Origin: Pelagibacteraceae bacterium AG-422-N09
Lineage (GTDB): Bacteria > Pseudomonadota > Alphaproteobacteria > Pelagibacterales > AG-422-B15
Length of the DNA: 64,000 bases
Direction of reading: 5' to 3'
Assembly (NCBI GenBank): GCA_003213515.1
Contig: QCMV01000004.1
Coordinates: forward strand, 1-64,000
Part shown: positions 42,052 through 50,849 of the stretch, piece after piece
Layout: every line of letters starts with the position of its first letter
Numbering within the stretch: the first letter of the stretch is position 1
Translations under genes and position numbers: made by a program
The notes under the pieces: model-generated
Told to the model about the DNA's origin: nothing
Databases searched by the model: none
What the model saw: only the letters and a program-made list of their open reading frames with translations

Positions 42052-42078
42052 TGTAGGTGCGGTTTTTCTGCACCTACA
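42052..42078. promoter_or_regulatory. Perfect 9-bp stem hairpin TGTAGGTGC-ggtttttct-GCACCTACA
   Basis: Direct reading; lies between 40782..41972 and the HTH gene, with no downstream T-run on +. Confidence 0.6.
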
Positions 42079-42104
42079 AATTAACACTTGGAGAAATCAC
42101 TTAT

Positions 42105-42389
42105 ATGGTACAAAATGAAACTGGAATGTTTGTCATGCCATATAAAAAACTTGATAACAGCAAAACTGATATGGACGAAGAGCTAGTAAATAAAATTAAG
42201 GAAATTTCAAAATTAAGAAAATCTATCTCAATAGATTTAAAAACCATCGCTTCAAAAACAAAAATCTCTACAAATCAACTAAAGAACATTGAGTCATTTA
42301 AATTCGATCGATTGCCTCCAAATCCAATGAGATCAGCTTTTATTGATCAGTATTGCACTGAAGTAGAAAAACTTAATAAAATCTCTTAG
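42105..42389 (+). CDS. Short helix-turn-helix protein, RodZ-N-terminal-like
   Basis: ISIDLKTIASKTKISTNQLKNIESFKFDRLPPNPMRSAFIDQYCTEV; GGAGA SD before ATG at 42105. Confidence 0.65.
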   Translation: MVQNETGMFVMPYKKLDNSKTDMDEELVNKIKEISKLRKSISIDLKTIASKTKISTNQLKNIESFKFDRLPPNPMRSAFIDQYCTEVEKLNKIS

Positions 42390-42841
42390 ATATAATTTCT
42401 CTTAAGAAGCCTGTTATACAAATAAGCAAAAACAACAATTATAAAAGCCCCAACAGCAACAGGTAAAAAAACAAAGCTTATACTCTGGCCAGTTAATATT
42501 ACAATTATTGGATTTGCTCCAGCTGGCGGATGCACGGTATTAGTTATCATCATTACAAATACAGCTAAAGCCACTCCTAAGCCTAATGAGATAAATGTGT
42601 TACCAAGAAGATAGAAAATAATTACCCCAGACAGTGCTGATAGTATATGGCCAAGTATTAAATTTTTAGGTTTTGCTAGTGGGCTATCATAAACAGCCAT
42701 GACTAAAACCATTGATGCGCCAAAGGGCGGTATAAGCCATATCGCACCTTCAATTGAAGAATTTAAATATGCTAAAAATCCTATACACACAAAAGCTCCT
42801 AATGAACTAAATAATGCATTGATCAAAGCTTGTTTATTCAT
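42386..42841 (-). CDS. HPP family membrane protein
   Basis: IWLIPPFGASMVLVMAVYDSPLAKPKNLILGHILSA, MITNTVHPPAGANPI. Confidence 0.93.
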   Translation of the reverse strand: MNKQALINALFSSLGAFVCIGFLAYLNSSIEGAIWLIPPFGASMVLVMAVYDSPLAKPKNLILGHILSALSGVIIFYLLGNTFISLGLGVALAVFVMMITNTVHPPAGANPIIVILTGQSISFVFLPVAVGAFIIVVFAYLYNRLLKRNYI

Positions 42842-42849
42842 TAATTTAA

Positions 42850-43254
42850 TTGTCTATGATAAAACTCTATTTGACTACCCTATTTTACTTTTTGATAATC
42901 GATACAATCGGTATTCAAACATTTGTTGTACGTATTTATAATAAAAATCTTCCAGATAATCTAAAAATTAATCTCGATATAACTTCCGCTGTAATTTTTT
43001 ATCTAATATTTGTACTCGGGCTAGTTTATTTTGTGGTAGCTCCATTTAAGAATGCTTCTTTAACAAGTGTAATAGTGCCAGCTGCTATGTATGGACTTGC
43101 TACTTACGCAACATATGCACTAACTGTAAAAGCGGTGTTTAATGTATTTAACTGGACTATTATTATTTCAGATATTGCATGGGGTATGGCACTTTGTACT
43201 GCAATTTCACTACTGACTGTATATACAATCAGCAAAGTTGGATTTCTAAATTAA
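42850..43254 (+). CDS. DUF2177 family membrane protein
   Basis: Four TM; FLIIDTIGIQTFVVRIYNKNL, AAMYGLATYATYALTVKAV, DIAWGMAL. Confidence 0.88.
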   Translation: MSMIKLYLTTLFYFLIIDTIGIQTFVVRIYNKNLPDNLKINLDITSAVIFYLIFVLGLVYFVVAPFKNASLTSVIVPAAMYGLATYATYALTVKAVFNVFNWTIIISDIAWGMALCTAISLLTVYTISKVGFLN

Positions 43255-43297
43255 TTATTGTTTTAAATAATAAATTCAATAAATTAATTTCTTCAAG

Positions 43298-43389
<92 letters not shown>

Positions 43390-43399
43390 AGAATTTCTA

Positions 43400-43708
43400 T
43401 TAGCCTGCTCTATCAGACCTTTTTTGACCAAGACTAGCATCAACCCATGTTTCATCCATCACGCAAGATGCGGCATCACCTAAATCAAAAAATGCCTTCA
43501 TTGCCTTACCCGTAGGCTCAGCTCCAATTCCCCATGAGCCTGTTTCAGCTTCAACTACGAATGCAACCATATTTGGATTTGGCCAATAGAACTTTGCTGA
43601 ATGAACTCCATCAGTACTTTTTGCAACCTTACACAAATTCAATGCAGCTGTTCCCAGTTTATCTCTGCTTGCATTTTCTTGTCTTTCCCATTTGCTTATG
43701 TGTAACAT
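43400..43708 (-). CDS. Uncharacterised 102-aa protein
   Basis: ORF; AKFYWPNPNMVAFVVEAETGSWG; no family recognised. Confidence 0.6.
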   Translation of the reverse strand: MLHISKWERQENASRDKLGTAALNLCKVAKSTDGVHSAKFYWPNPNMVAFVVEAETGSWGIGAEPTGKAMKAFFDLGDAASCVMDETWVDASLGQKRSDRAG

Positions 43709-43770
43709 AAGATCTCCTTTGTAAACAAATTATTGATTGACTTTATGTTAAGTATGAAATTTGAGAGAGT

Positions 43771-43814
43771 AATTAGTATATTTTAACACTAATACTTATG
43801 TATTAATATTTTAC
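43771..43814. repeat. Copy A of a ~44-nt near-direct repeat with a TAATAC-ttat-GTATTA dyad
   Basis: 38/44 identical by eye to 45569..45612. Confidence 0.7.
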
Positions 43815-43825
43815 AATCTAAATAC

Positions 43826-45496
43826 TTACCTTTGATACATCTGATAGTTAGGACTTTGCCAAGTTTTTAATTCTATTCGAGGCAGAGGCTTATCACCCAA
43901 TATATTGTCACTTATTTTTTCAGCAATCATAATTGTTGGTGCATTTGTATTTCCATTTGTCGCAAAAGGCATAATCGAAGCATCAACAACACGTAAACTA
44001 TTGAAACCATGAACTCTGCCTTGATTATCAACAACTGCATATTTATCTGTTTTTAGCCCCATGCGTGCCGTGCAACACAAGTGCCATTGACTCGTAATGT
44101 TGGAATTTAATTTTGCATCAAGTTCGTCATCTGATTTGTAGTTTTCACCAGGAAAGATTTCATCACCCTTTATGTTTGAAAAAGCAGGTTGATTAAGTAG
44201 TTCGCGCGCCAAATGAATGCCCTTTCGTAACAATTCTCTATCACGTTTGTCTTTGAGATAATTAACAAGAATGCGAGGCGGATCAGCAGGATTTTTTGAT
44301 CGTAATTCGATCTTACCACGACTGTGAGTTCGCATCAAACCGACGTGAACTTGAAATGCATGTTCTTGAAGCAGTTCCCAACTATTGTCTTTCATGGCAA
44401 TTGGTGAAATACATAATTGTAAGTCAGGGTACTCAACACCAGGTGCTGATCTAACACATGCAACAGTATCGAAATGATTAGATGCACACATACCCTCTTT
44501 AGTTAATAGCCATTGGATACCAGATCCTATACTACTTAATCTCTTTGTTTTTGGCCAAAGTGAAACAGGTTTTAAGCATTTATATTTCATAATAAAATCA
44601 GGATGATCTTGAAGATTTTGTCCAACACCCTGTAAATCAGCTAATGTATTAACTCCTATTGAATCTAAATGCTCTTTCGGCCCAATTCCTGAGAGCATGA
44701 GTATGTGTGGTGATCCAACTGCACCAGCACTCAGAATTACTTCTTTTTTTGCCTTTACATTTACTGTTTCATTATTTTTATTTTTAAAACATATGCCTTC
44801 TGCTGTGTTATCTTTAAAATTTAAATTGCAAACAAGCGCATATGTTAAAATTGTTAAATTTTTTCTATTACGTATCGGATCAAGGTAACCCTTTGATGCA
44901 CTCCATCGCTCACCGTTGAATACTGTCCGATCAAATATACCAAAACCTTCTTGGCAAAATCCGCTTATATCATCTGTTTCTTTATACCCTGCTTCTTTTC
45001 CGGCATTAATAAAAGCCAGTGAAAGTGGGTCTTTGGGAATGCTTCTATGTACCTTTAATGGACCTGACTCACCTCGAAAATCATCCCCTCCTCCACTGTA
45101 ACATTCCATTTTCTTAAAATATGGCAAGACATCTGCGTATCCCCATCCATCGCATCCCATTTGTCTCCAACCCTCATAATCAAGTGTGTTTCCTCTTATA
45201 TAGACCATTCCATTTATTGATGATGAGCCACCAATGGTTTTACCGCGGTCATGTTGAAGTTGACGACCATTTAGTTCGGGTTCTGGCTCACCTTTAAATG
45301 CCCAATTGTGTTTAGTACTTTTAAGATTCGATAAAACGGCAGCAGGCATCTTTAAGGTTAAGGATTTGTCTTCCCCGCCTGCTTCAAGAAGAAGGACAGT
45401 ATTCTTTGAATTTGAGGTCAATCTATTCGCTAATACACAGCCAGCAGATCCAGCACCAACAATGATATAGTCGTATTCAGTATCGATTTTTACCAT
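43826..45496 (-). CDS. GMC oxidoreductase (choline dehydrogenase-like)
   Basis: DYIIVGAGSAGCVLANRLT, GGSSSINGMVYIRGN, SAGAVGSPHILMLSGIGP, NTNAPTIMIAEK. Confidence 0.95.
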   Translation of the reverse strand: MVKIDTEYDYIIVGAGSAGCVLANRLTSNSKNTVLLLEAGGEDKSLTLKMPAAVLSNLKSTKHNWAFKGEPEPELNGRQLQHDRGKTIGGSSSINGMVYIRGNTLDYEGWRQMGCDGWGYADVLPYFKKMECYSGGGDDFRGESGPLKVHRSIPKDPLSLAFINAGKEAGYKETDDISGFCQEGFGIFDRTVFNGERWSASKGYLDPIRNRKNLTILTYALVCNLNFKDNTAEGICFKNKNNETVNVKAKKEVILSAGAVGSPHILMLSGIGPKEHLDSIGVNTLADLQGVGQNLQDHPDFIMKYKCLKPVSLWPKTKRLSSIGSGIQWLLTKEGMCASNHFDTVACVRSAPGVEYPDLQLCISPIAMKDNSWELLQEHAFQVHVGLMRTHSRGKIELRSKNPADPPRILVNYLKDKRDRELLRKGIHLARELLNQPAFSNIKGDEIFPGENYKSDDELDAKLNSNITSQWHLCCTARMGLKTDKYAVVDNQGRVHGFNSLRVVDASIMPFATNGNTNAPTIMIAEKISDNILGDKPLPRIELKTWQSPNYQMYQR

Positions 45497-45568
45497 AATA
45501 AATTACTTTTTTTATACTTCTCAATATTTTTTGACTAGCAAATTATTTAATATCAAATCTTATAGAAC

Positions 45569-45612
45569 AATTAATATATTTTATTACTAAAACTTATGTA
45601 CTAATATTTTAT
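45569..45612. repeat. Copy B of the ~44-nt near-direct repeat
   Basis: See copy A at 43771. Confidence 0.7.
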
Positions 45613-45614
45613 TG

Positions 45615-46562
45615 ATGGCAAAAGAAAATAATTTTTTAGCAATAGCTTATATTTTAATGGGTATGACTGCATTTGCGTTTCAAGATACTGCGGTAAGATT
45701 ATTAGCTGTTGATATATCAATACTTCAGGTCATGTTTGCAAGAAGTGTCATTGCTATTGTTCTTCTTGTGCTATTTTTTTATTTTACAGGCCAAAAACTT
45801 ATTTGGACAACTCATTACCCAAAATTAACAATCTTTAGAACAATAATGTTTATTTTTGCGTTCGTATTTTATTATATTGGTCTTGCGTACTTGTCTTTTG
45901 CAGTTACAACGGCTCTTTTTTTTACAGCACCATTCTTTATTACTATATTTTCATCTATTTTTCTGAGAGAAAAAGTTGGCATCATTAGATGGCTAACAAT
46001 TATTTATGGTTTCGCAGGTGTAATGCTCATAGTTTCACCAGATTTTGAAACCATTAATATATTCATGATATTTCCAATACTATGTGCTGCAGGGTATTCT
46101 GGCAGTATGATTATAATAAAATATACATCAAATGAAGATAATGTTTACACGCAAACACTTCATGTATACATCGCTACTATAATTTTATGTCCCATAATTA
46201 CCTATTCTGGATTTTATTTAGATATGGATAATTCTGGAAATGAAATTTTGGAATTTTTATTTAGATACTGGTCCTTCAATGACGCAACAACTCTCTTGAT
46301 GTTATTTTTAGTTGGAGTTTGTGTAATTTTTGGTTTTGTATTTATTTTCAACGCATATCGATATGGTAAACCTTATATTGTTGCACCATTTGAGTATGTA
46401 TTTTTAATTTGGGCCGTACTATTGGGATGGTTTATTTGGAGTGAAACTGTTTCATTGAGAACAATAATAGGAATATTAATTATTGTTTCAGCAGGAATTT
46501 TTATTCTGTACAGAGAGAAAATAAAAGAACAAGAAATAACGACAGACCAACCACTAAGATAG
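45615..46562 (+). CDS. EamA/DMT superfamily transporter
   Basis: Ten TM; MGMTAFAFQDTAVRLLA, repeated EamA pattern. Confidence 0.92.
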   Translation: MAKENNFLAIAYILMGMTAFAFQDTAVRLLAVDISILQVMFARSVIAIVLLVLFFYFTGQKLIWTTHYPKLTIFRTIMFIFAFVFYYIGLAYLSFAVTTALFFTAPFFITIFSSIFLREKVGIIRWLTIIYGFAGVMLIVSPDFETINIFMIFPILCAAGYSGSMIIIKYTSNEDNVYTQTLHVYIATIILCPIITYSGFYLDMDNSGNEILEFLFRYWSFNDATTLLMLFLVGVCVIFGFVFIFNAYRYGKPYIVAPFEYVFLIWAVLLGWFIWSETVSLRTIIGILIIVSAGIFILYREKIKEQEITTDQPLR

Positions 46563-46563
46563 C

Positions 46564-47049
46564 TTAGTCTCTAAAATTAATATATTGAAGAGGTAATTCT
46601 AACTTTAGCTCTTTAATTTTCGATATGGCTTCTTGTAAATTGTCTTTTTTTGCACCACTTATTCTAAGTTCATTTCCTTGAATTTTTGCTTGCACTTTCA
46701 ATTTTGATTCTTTGATTAATTTTGTAATTTTTTTACCCACTTCTTGATCAATACCTTCTAATAGATCGTAATTTTGTCTGATTGTATTGCCAGATGCACT
46801 TTCAGATGATTTTAGTTTTATTACCTTTGGGTCAACGTTACGTTTTATTAAATTTGAAATTAGAATATCTAATACCTGTTTAGCCTTCATTTCATCTTCA
46901 GATAATAAAATAACCCCTCCCTCAGTTCTCTCTAGCTTTGAAACAGAACCTTTAAAGTCATATCTCTGTCCAATTTCCTTCATTGAATTAGATATAGCAT
47001 TATCGACCTCCTGCATTTCAACTCTGCTAACAACATCGAAACTAGGCAC
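46564..47049 (-). CDS. yajQ: YajQ family (DUF520) protein
   Basis: MPSFDVVSRVEMQEVDNAISNSMKEIGQRYDFKGS. Confidence 0.96.
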   Translation of the reverse strand: MPSFDVVSRVEMQEVDNAISNSMKEIGQRYDFKGSVSKLERTEGGVILLSEDEMKAKQVLDILISNLIKRNVDPKVIKLKSSESASGNTIRQNYDLLEGIDQEVGKKITKLIKESKLKVQAKIQGNELRISGAKKDNLQEAISKIKELKLELPLQYINFRD

Positions 47050-48182
47050 TATAATAGAACTCCTTTATTTTCTAATTCTTTAATTTGTTCCTCAGAAAAA
47101 CCAATATCAAGCATTATGCTTTTGTTATCTTGACCAACTTCGGGTGCAGGAGATGGTTTCTCGGATGGCGTAGCACTAAAACGTGGTGCCGGTGATGGTT
47201 GGCGTACATCGTTAATATTGACAAAATTGTCACGCGCCTTCATGTGTTTATGATTGGCTGCCTCTTCGATAGAGAGAACTGGTGAATAACAAACATCAGA
47301 CCCTTCAAAGATTTCATCCCATTCATCCCTTGTTTTAGTTTTAAATATTTCAGCTAATTTACTTTTCATATTATCCCACTGATCTAATTGCATTTGATTT
47401 TTAAATTCATCACCAAGTTTTAATTTCTCAATTAAGAGTTGGTAAAATTGAGGTTCTAAAGAACCTATTGAGACGTGCATGTTGTCTTTTGTCTCATAGA
47501 CTTGATAAAAGGGCGCGCCACCATCAAATAAATTATTACCTCTATTATTTACATTCCATACTCCTGACTGAGATAAACTATGAAATATTGATGTCAGCAC
47601 TGAAACACCATCTATCATAGCGGCATCAACTACTTGTCCTTTACCCGTTCTATTCGCTGACAGTAAAGCTGCGCATACACCAAATGCAAGAAACATAGTA
47701 CCTCCACCATAATCACCAATTAAATTGAGTGGTATTGATGGTTTATTTTCGCCCCAAATTGAATATAGAGCGCCCGCTAATGCGATATAATTAATATCGT
47801 GACCAGCTGCCTGTGCTAGCGGACCATTTTGACCCCAACCGGTAATTCTTCCATAAACTAACTTTTCATTTAGTTTTAAACATTCTTCAGGTCCAATCCC
47901 TAGTTTTTCAGTTACTCCTGGTCGATAACCTTCTATCAGCGCGTCTGCATTTTTTATTAATTTAAATAAAACCTCTTTTGACTCGGGATCCTTTAGATTT
48001 AAACAAATTGATTTCTTACTTCTTCCTGTAATATCAAATTTTGGTTGTTGATTAGGCATAACAGTATTTTTTCTATCAACGCGAATTACTTCAGCACCAA
48101 GATCGGCAAACAACATTCCGCATAATGGCCCTGGCCCAATCCCTGACAATTCGATTATCTTATATCCAGCTAAAACACCCAT
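47049..48182 (-). CDS. CaiB/BaiF CoA-transferase family (alpha-methylacyl-CoA racemase-like)
   Basis: GYKIIELSGIGPGPLCGMLFADLGAEVIRVDR, EGYRPGVTEKLGIGPE. Confidence 0.93.
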   Translation of the reverse strand: MGVLAGYKIIELSGIGPGPLCGMLFADLGAEVIRVDRKNTVMPNQQPKFDITGRSKKSICLNLKDPESKEVLFKLIKNADALIEGYRPGVTEKLGIGPEECLKLNEKLVYGRITGWGQNGPLAQAAGHDINYIALAGALYSIWGENKPSIPLNLIGDYGGGTMFLAFGVCAALLSANRTGKGQVVDAAMIDGVSVLTSIFHSLSQSGVWNVNNRGNNLFDGGAPFYQVYETKDNMHVSIGSLEPQFYQLLIEKLKLGDEFKNQMQLDQWDNMKSKLAEIFKTKTRDEWDEIFEGSDVCYSPVLSIEEAANHKHMKARDNFVNINDVRQPSPAPRFSATPSEKPSPAPEVGQDNKSIMLDIGFSEEQIKELENKGVLL

Positions 48183-48189
48183 GTTTCTA

Positions 48190-50556
48190 CTATAATGCCT
48201 GCAATTCCTTTGCAAAAGAAAAAGCTTTATATATTCGATCTTTATTTGATGTTTTTTGGTAATTATACACCAATGTATGGTCTGATCTTAACTTTAAGTC
48301 ATATTTATATTGAGACATAAATTCAACCAATTGGTCTGTTTTTTCAAAATGATTATTTTTAAATTTTATAGTTAAACCTTTATTTCCAATATCAAATTTT
48401 TCTATTTTCAATTGTTTACATATAATTCTTAGCTCAGTGATGTTATACAAATGTTCAACCTCTTTAGGTGCCTCGCCAAATCGCTCACTCATTTCATCCT
48501 TAATTTTGCTTAATTCCTCACTCGAACTTAAATAAGCAAGCTGACGGTAATAAAACAGTCTAGTGTTTAAATTTGGCATATATTTTTCAGGTATTAAGAC
48601 GCTTAAACCAAGATTTATTTGTGGAGACCACTCATTATCTACTGTCGATGTATCTGATTTTAATTCCAATATCTTATCTTTTAACAATTTATGATAAAGT
48701 TCGAGACCAACTTCTCTAATATGTCCTGATTGAGCATCACCTATAATGTTTCCTGATCCTCGCATATCTAAATCATGACTTGAAAGATTAAAACTTGAGC
48801 CTCTAGAGTTAAATTTTTTAAGAAGCATAAGTCTTTTATAGGCATTTTCAGTTATTCCATTGATGTCTTTAACTGTATAAAAACAAAATGCTTCAATATT
48901 AGATCTGCCAATACGTCCTCTTAACTGATAAAGTTGGGATAATCCAAATTTATCAGAATTATGAATAATCATTGTGTTAGTTTTCTGTAAATCCAGACCC
49001 GACTCGACAATTGTGGTACACAGTAATAGTTGAAATTCGTTGTTATAAAAGTCGATCATAGTATTTTTTAGGTTTTTGGACGGCATTTGACCGTGAGCAA
49101 TTTGATATTTTACATTTGGAAGTTTACTTTTTAAAAAATCCTCAACTTCTGTTAATTCGTTGATTCTTGGGCAGACATAATACACCTGGCCATTACGACT
49201 TAATTCATATTCAATTGCAGAGATTATTTTTTCATCGTTAAAATCAATAACTTCAGTATTTATATTTTGCCTATTTAATGGTGCAGTAGAAATAATTGAC
49301 AAATCCCTAAGGCCTACAAGTGACATTTGTAACGTGCGTGGTATTGGCGTAGCTGTTAAAGCAAGAACATGTACATTTGAACGCAATGACTTAATTTTTT
49401 CTTTTTGAGAAACTCCAAAGTGCTGCTCTTCATCAATAATAAGCATACCTAATTTTTTAAATTTAATTTTACTGTTAAGAAGTGCATGTGTCCCAACAAC
49501 TACATCACTTTCTCCACTATTAATTCTTTCAATAATTTTATTGTTTTCAGATGTTGAGTTTAATCTTGAGATTTGATCTACTTTCAATGGAAAGTTTTTG
49601 AATCTTTTTGTAAAATTTTCATAGTGCTGACTACATAGTAATGTTGTTGGAACAATAAATGCTACTTGAGCACCACTCATAGCTACATTGAACGCTCCTC
49701 TTAATGCAACTTCTGTCTTACCAAAACCAACATCACCGCATATCAAACGGTCCATTGGAAGTCCACTGTTTAGATCAAACAGTAATTCTGATGTCACGTT
49801 TGCTTGATCTTCGGTATCCTGAAATTCAAATTCATTTATAAAATTTGAATAATAAGGTTCTTGAACGGTATATTTTGTCGCTTCTTTTAGAGATCTTTCT
49901 GCAGCAACTTTTATTAAATCTTCAGCAATTTCATTTATTTTATTTTTTGCGTTGGCTTTCCTAAATTGCCAATTTGAACTTCCAAGTTTATCAATTTGAG
50001 CGAATTCACTATTCCCACCGTACTTTGATAAGAGTTCAATATTCTCAACAGGGACATAAAGTTTATCATTATTGAAATATGTTATTTCAATGCAATCATG
50101 ATCGTTTTCCAGGACAGTAACATTTTTTAATCCATTAAATTTTCCTATTCCATGATCAACATGAACAATTAGATCATCTTGTTCAAAAGTACTGAGATCA
50201 GTTAAAAAAGTATCTGCTTTAATTGTGCGTTTACTTTGATTGAAAGAGAACTCATTAAAAGGTTTAATAATGAGCCTGAACAGACTTTGTATCGATTTTT
50301 GATTTTTAGGATTAAATTCTTCAAACTTTTCTATCTCATCACCAAATATATTAATACGAACCGGATTCTTAAAGTCTGTTGGAAAAATATCAATAACATC
50401 TCCTTTAACAGAAAACTCTCCATTTTCGCGAATTGAACTTACGCGCGCATAACCATTGGCAGATAAATAGTTAATTGTTCTTTCATAATCAAATTTTTCA
50501 TCAATGTTGATATTTAAATTCTCATTAATTTGAGTCTTTAAGCGTGGTTTCGTCAT
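48190..50556 (-). CDS. mfd: Transcription-repair coupling factor Mfd, short form (788 aa)
   Basis: VDHGIGKFNGL, GDVGFGKTEVALRGAF, IDEEQHFGV, TATPIPRTLQMSL, YQLRGRIGRS; N-terminal domains missing. Confidence 0.92.
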   Translation of the reverse strand: MTKPRLKTQINENLNINIDEKFDYERTINYLSANGYARVSSIRENGEFSVKGDVIDIFPTDFKNPVRINIFGDEIEKFEEFNPKNQKSIQSLFRLIIKPFNEFSFNQSKRTIKADTFLTDLSTFEQDDLIVHVDHGIGKFNGLKNVTVLENDHDCIEITYFNNDKLYVPVENIELLSKYGGNSEFAQIDKLGSSNWQFRKANAKNKINEIAEDLIKVAAERSLKEATKYTVQEPYYSNFINEFEFQDTEDQANVTSELLFDLNSGLPMDRLICGDVGFGKTEVALRGAFNVAMSGAQVAFIVPTTLLCSQHYENFTKRFKNFPLKVDQISRLNSTSENNKIIERINSGESDVVVGTHALLNSKIKFKKLGMLIIDEEQHFGVSQKEKIKSLRSNVHVLALTATPIPRTLQMSLVGLRDLSIISTAPLNRQNINTEVIDFNDEKIISAIEYELSRNGQVYYVCPRINELTEVEDFLKSKLPNVKYQIAHGQMPSKNLKNTMIDFYNNEFQLLLCTTIVESGLDLQKTNTMIIHNSDKFGLSQLYQLRGRIGRSNIEAFCFYTVKDINGITENAYKRLMLLKKFNSRGSSFNLSSHDLDMRGSGNIIGDAQSGHIREVGLELYHKLLKDKILELKSDTSTVDNEWSPQINLGLSVLIPEKYMPNLNTRLFYYRQLAYLSSSEELSKIKDEMSERFGEAPKEVEHLYNITELRIICKQLKIEKFDIGNKGLTIKFKNNHFEKTDQLVEFMSQYKYDLKLRSDHTLVYNYQKTSNKDRIYKAFSFAKELQAL

Positions 50557-50816
50557 TTTTTAAGCATTGTAAAATCTTTGAGTAATTGCATGACGCGATT
50601 GTCAATTTCTTTTGGAATAGTTACCTTATCTAGCGCATATCGATATATGTCATTATCATCAAGCTCTAATATAGTCTCTAACATTTGAAGCTCACCTTCA
50701 TTAAATAATTTGATATATTTCTCAACAAAAGATCCTAGGAGAATATCCATTTCCTTTGACCCCCGATGTGAGGATTTGAACTGAAGTTTTTTTTGAAGTG
50801 TATGTAAATCGTTCAT
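50553..50816 (-). CDS. sdhE: SdhE-like FAD assembly factor
   Basis: LQFKSSHRGSKEMDILLGSFV...LETILELDDNDIYRY. Confidence 0.93.
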   Translation of the reverse strand: MNDLHTLQKKLQFKSSHRGSKEMDILLGSFVEKYIKLFNEGELQMLETILELDDNDIYRYALDKVTIPKEIDNRVMQLLKDFTMLKK

Positions 50817-50849
50817 ATTTTTTTTATCGATCTTTGATACAATACATAT

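Noticed and set aside
48190-50816. mfd as a 5'-truncated pseudogene or miscalled start
   Set aside because: The frame begins with an ATG overlapping the sdhE stop; the translocase core is intact and there is no upstream Mfd fragment, so a compact functional form is more likely.
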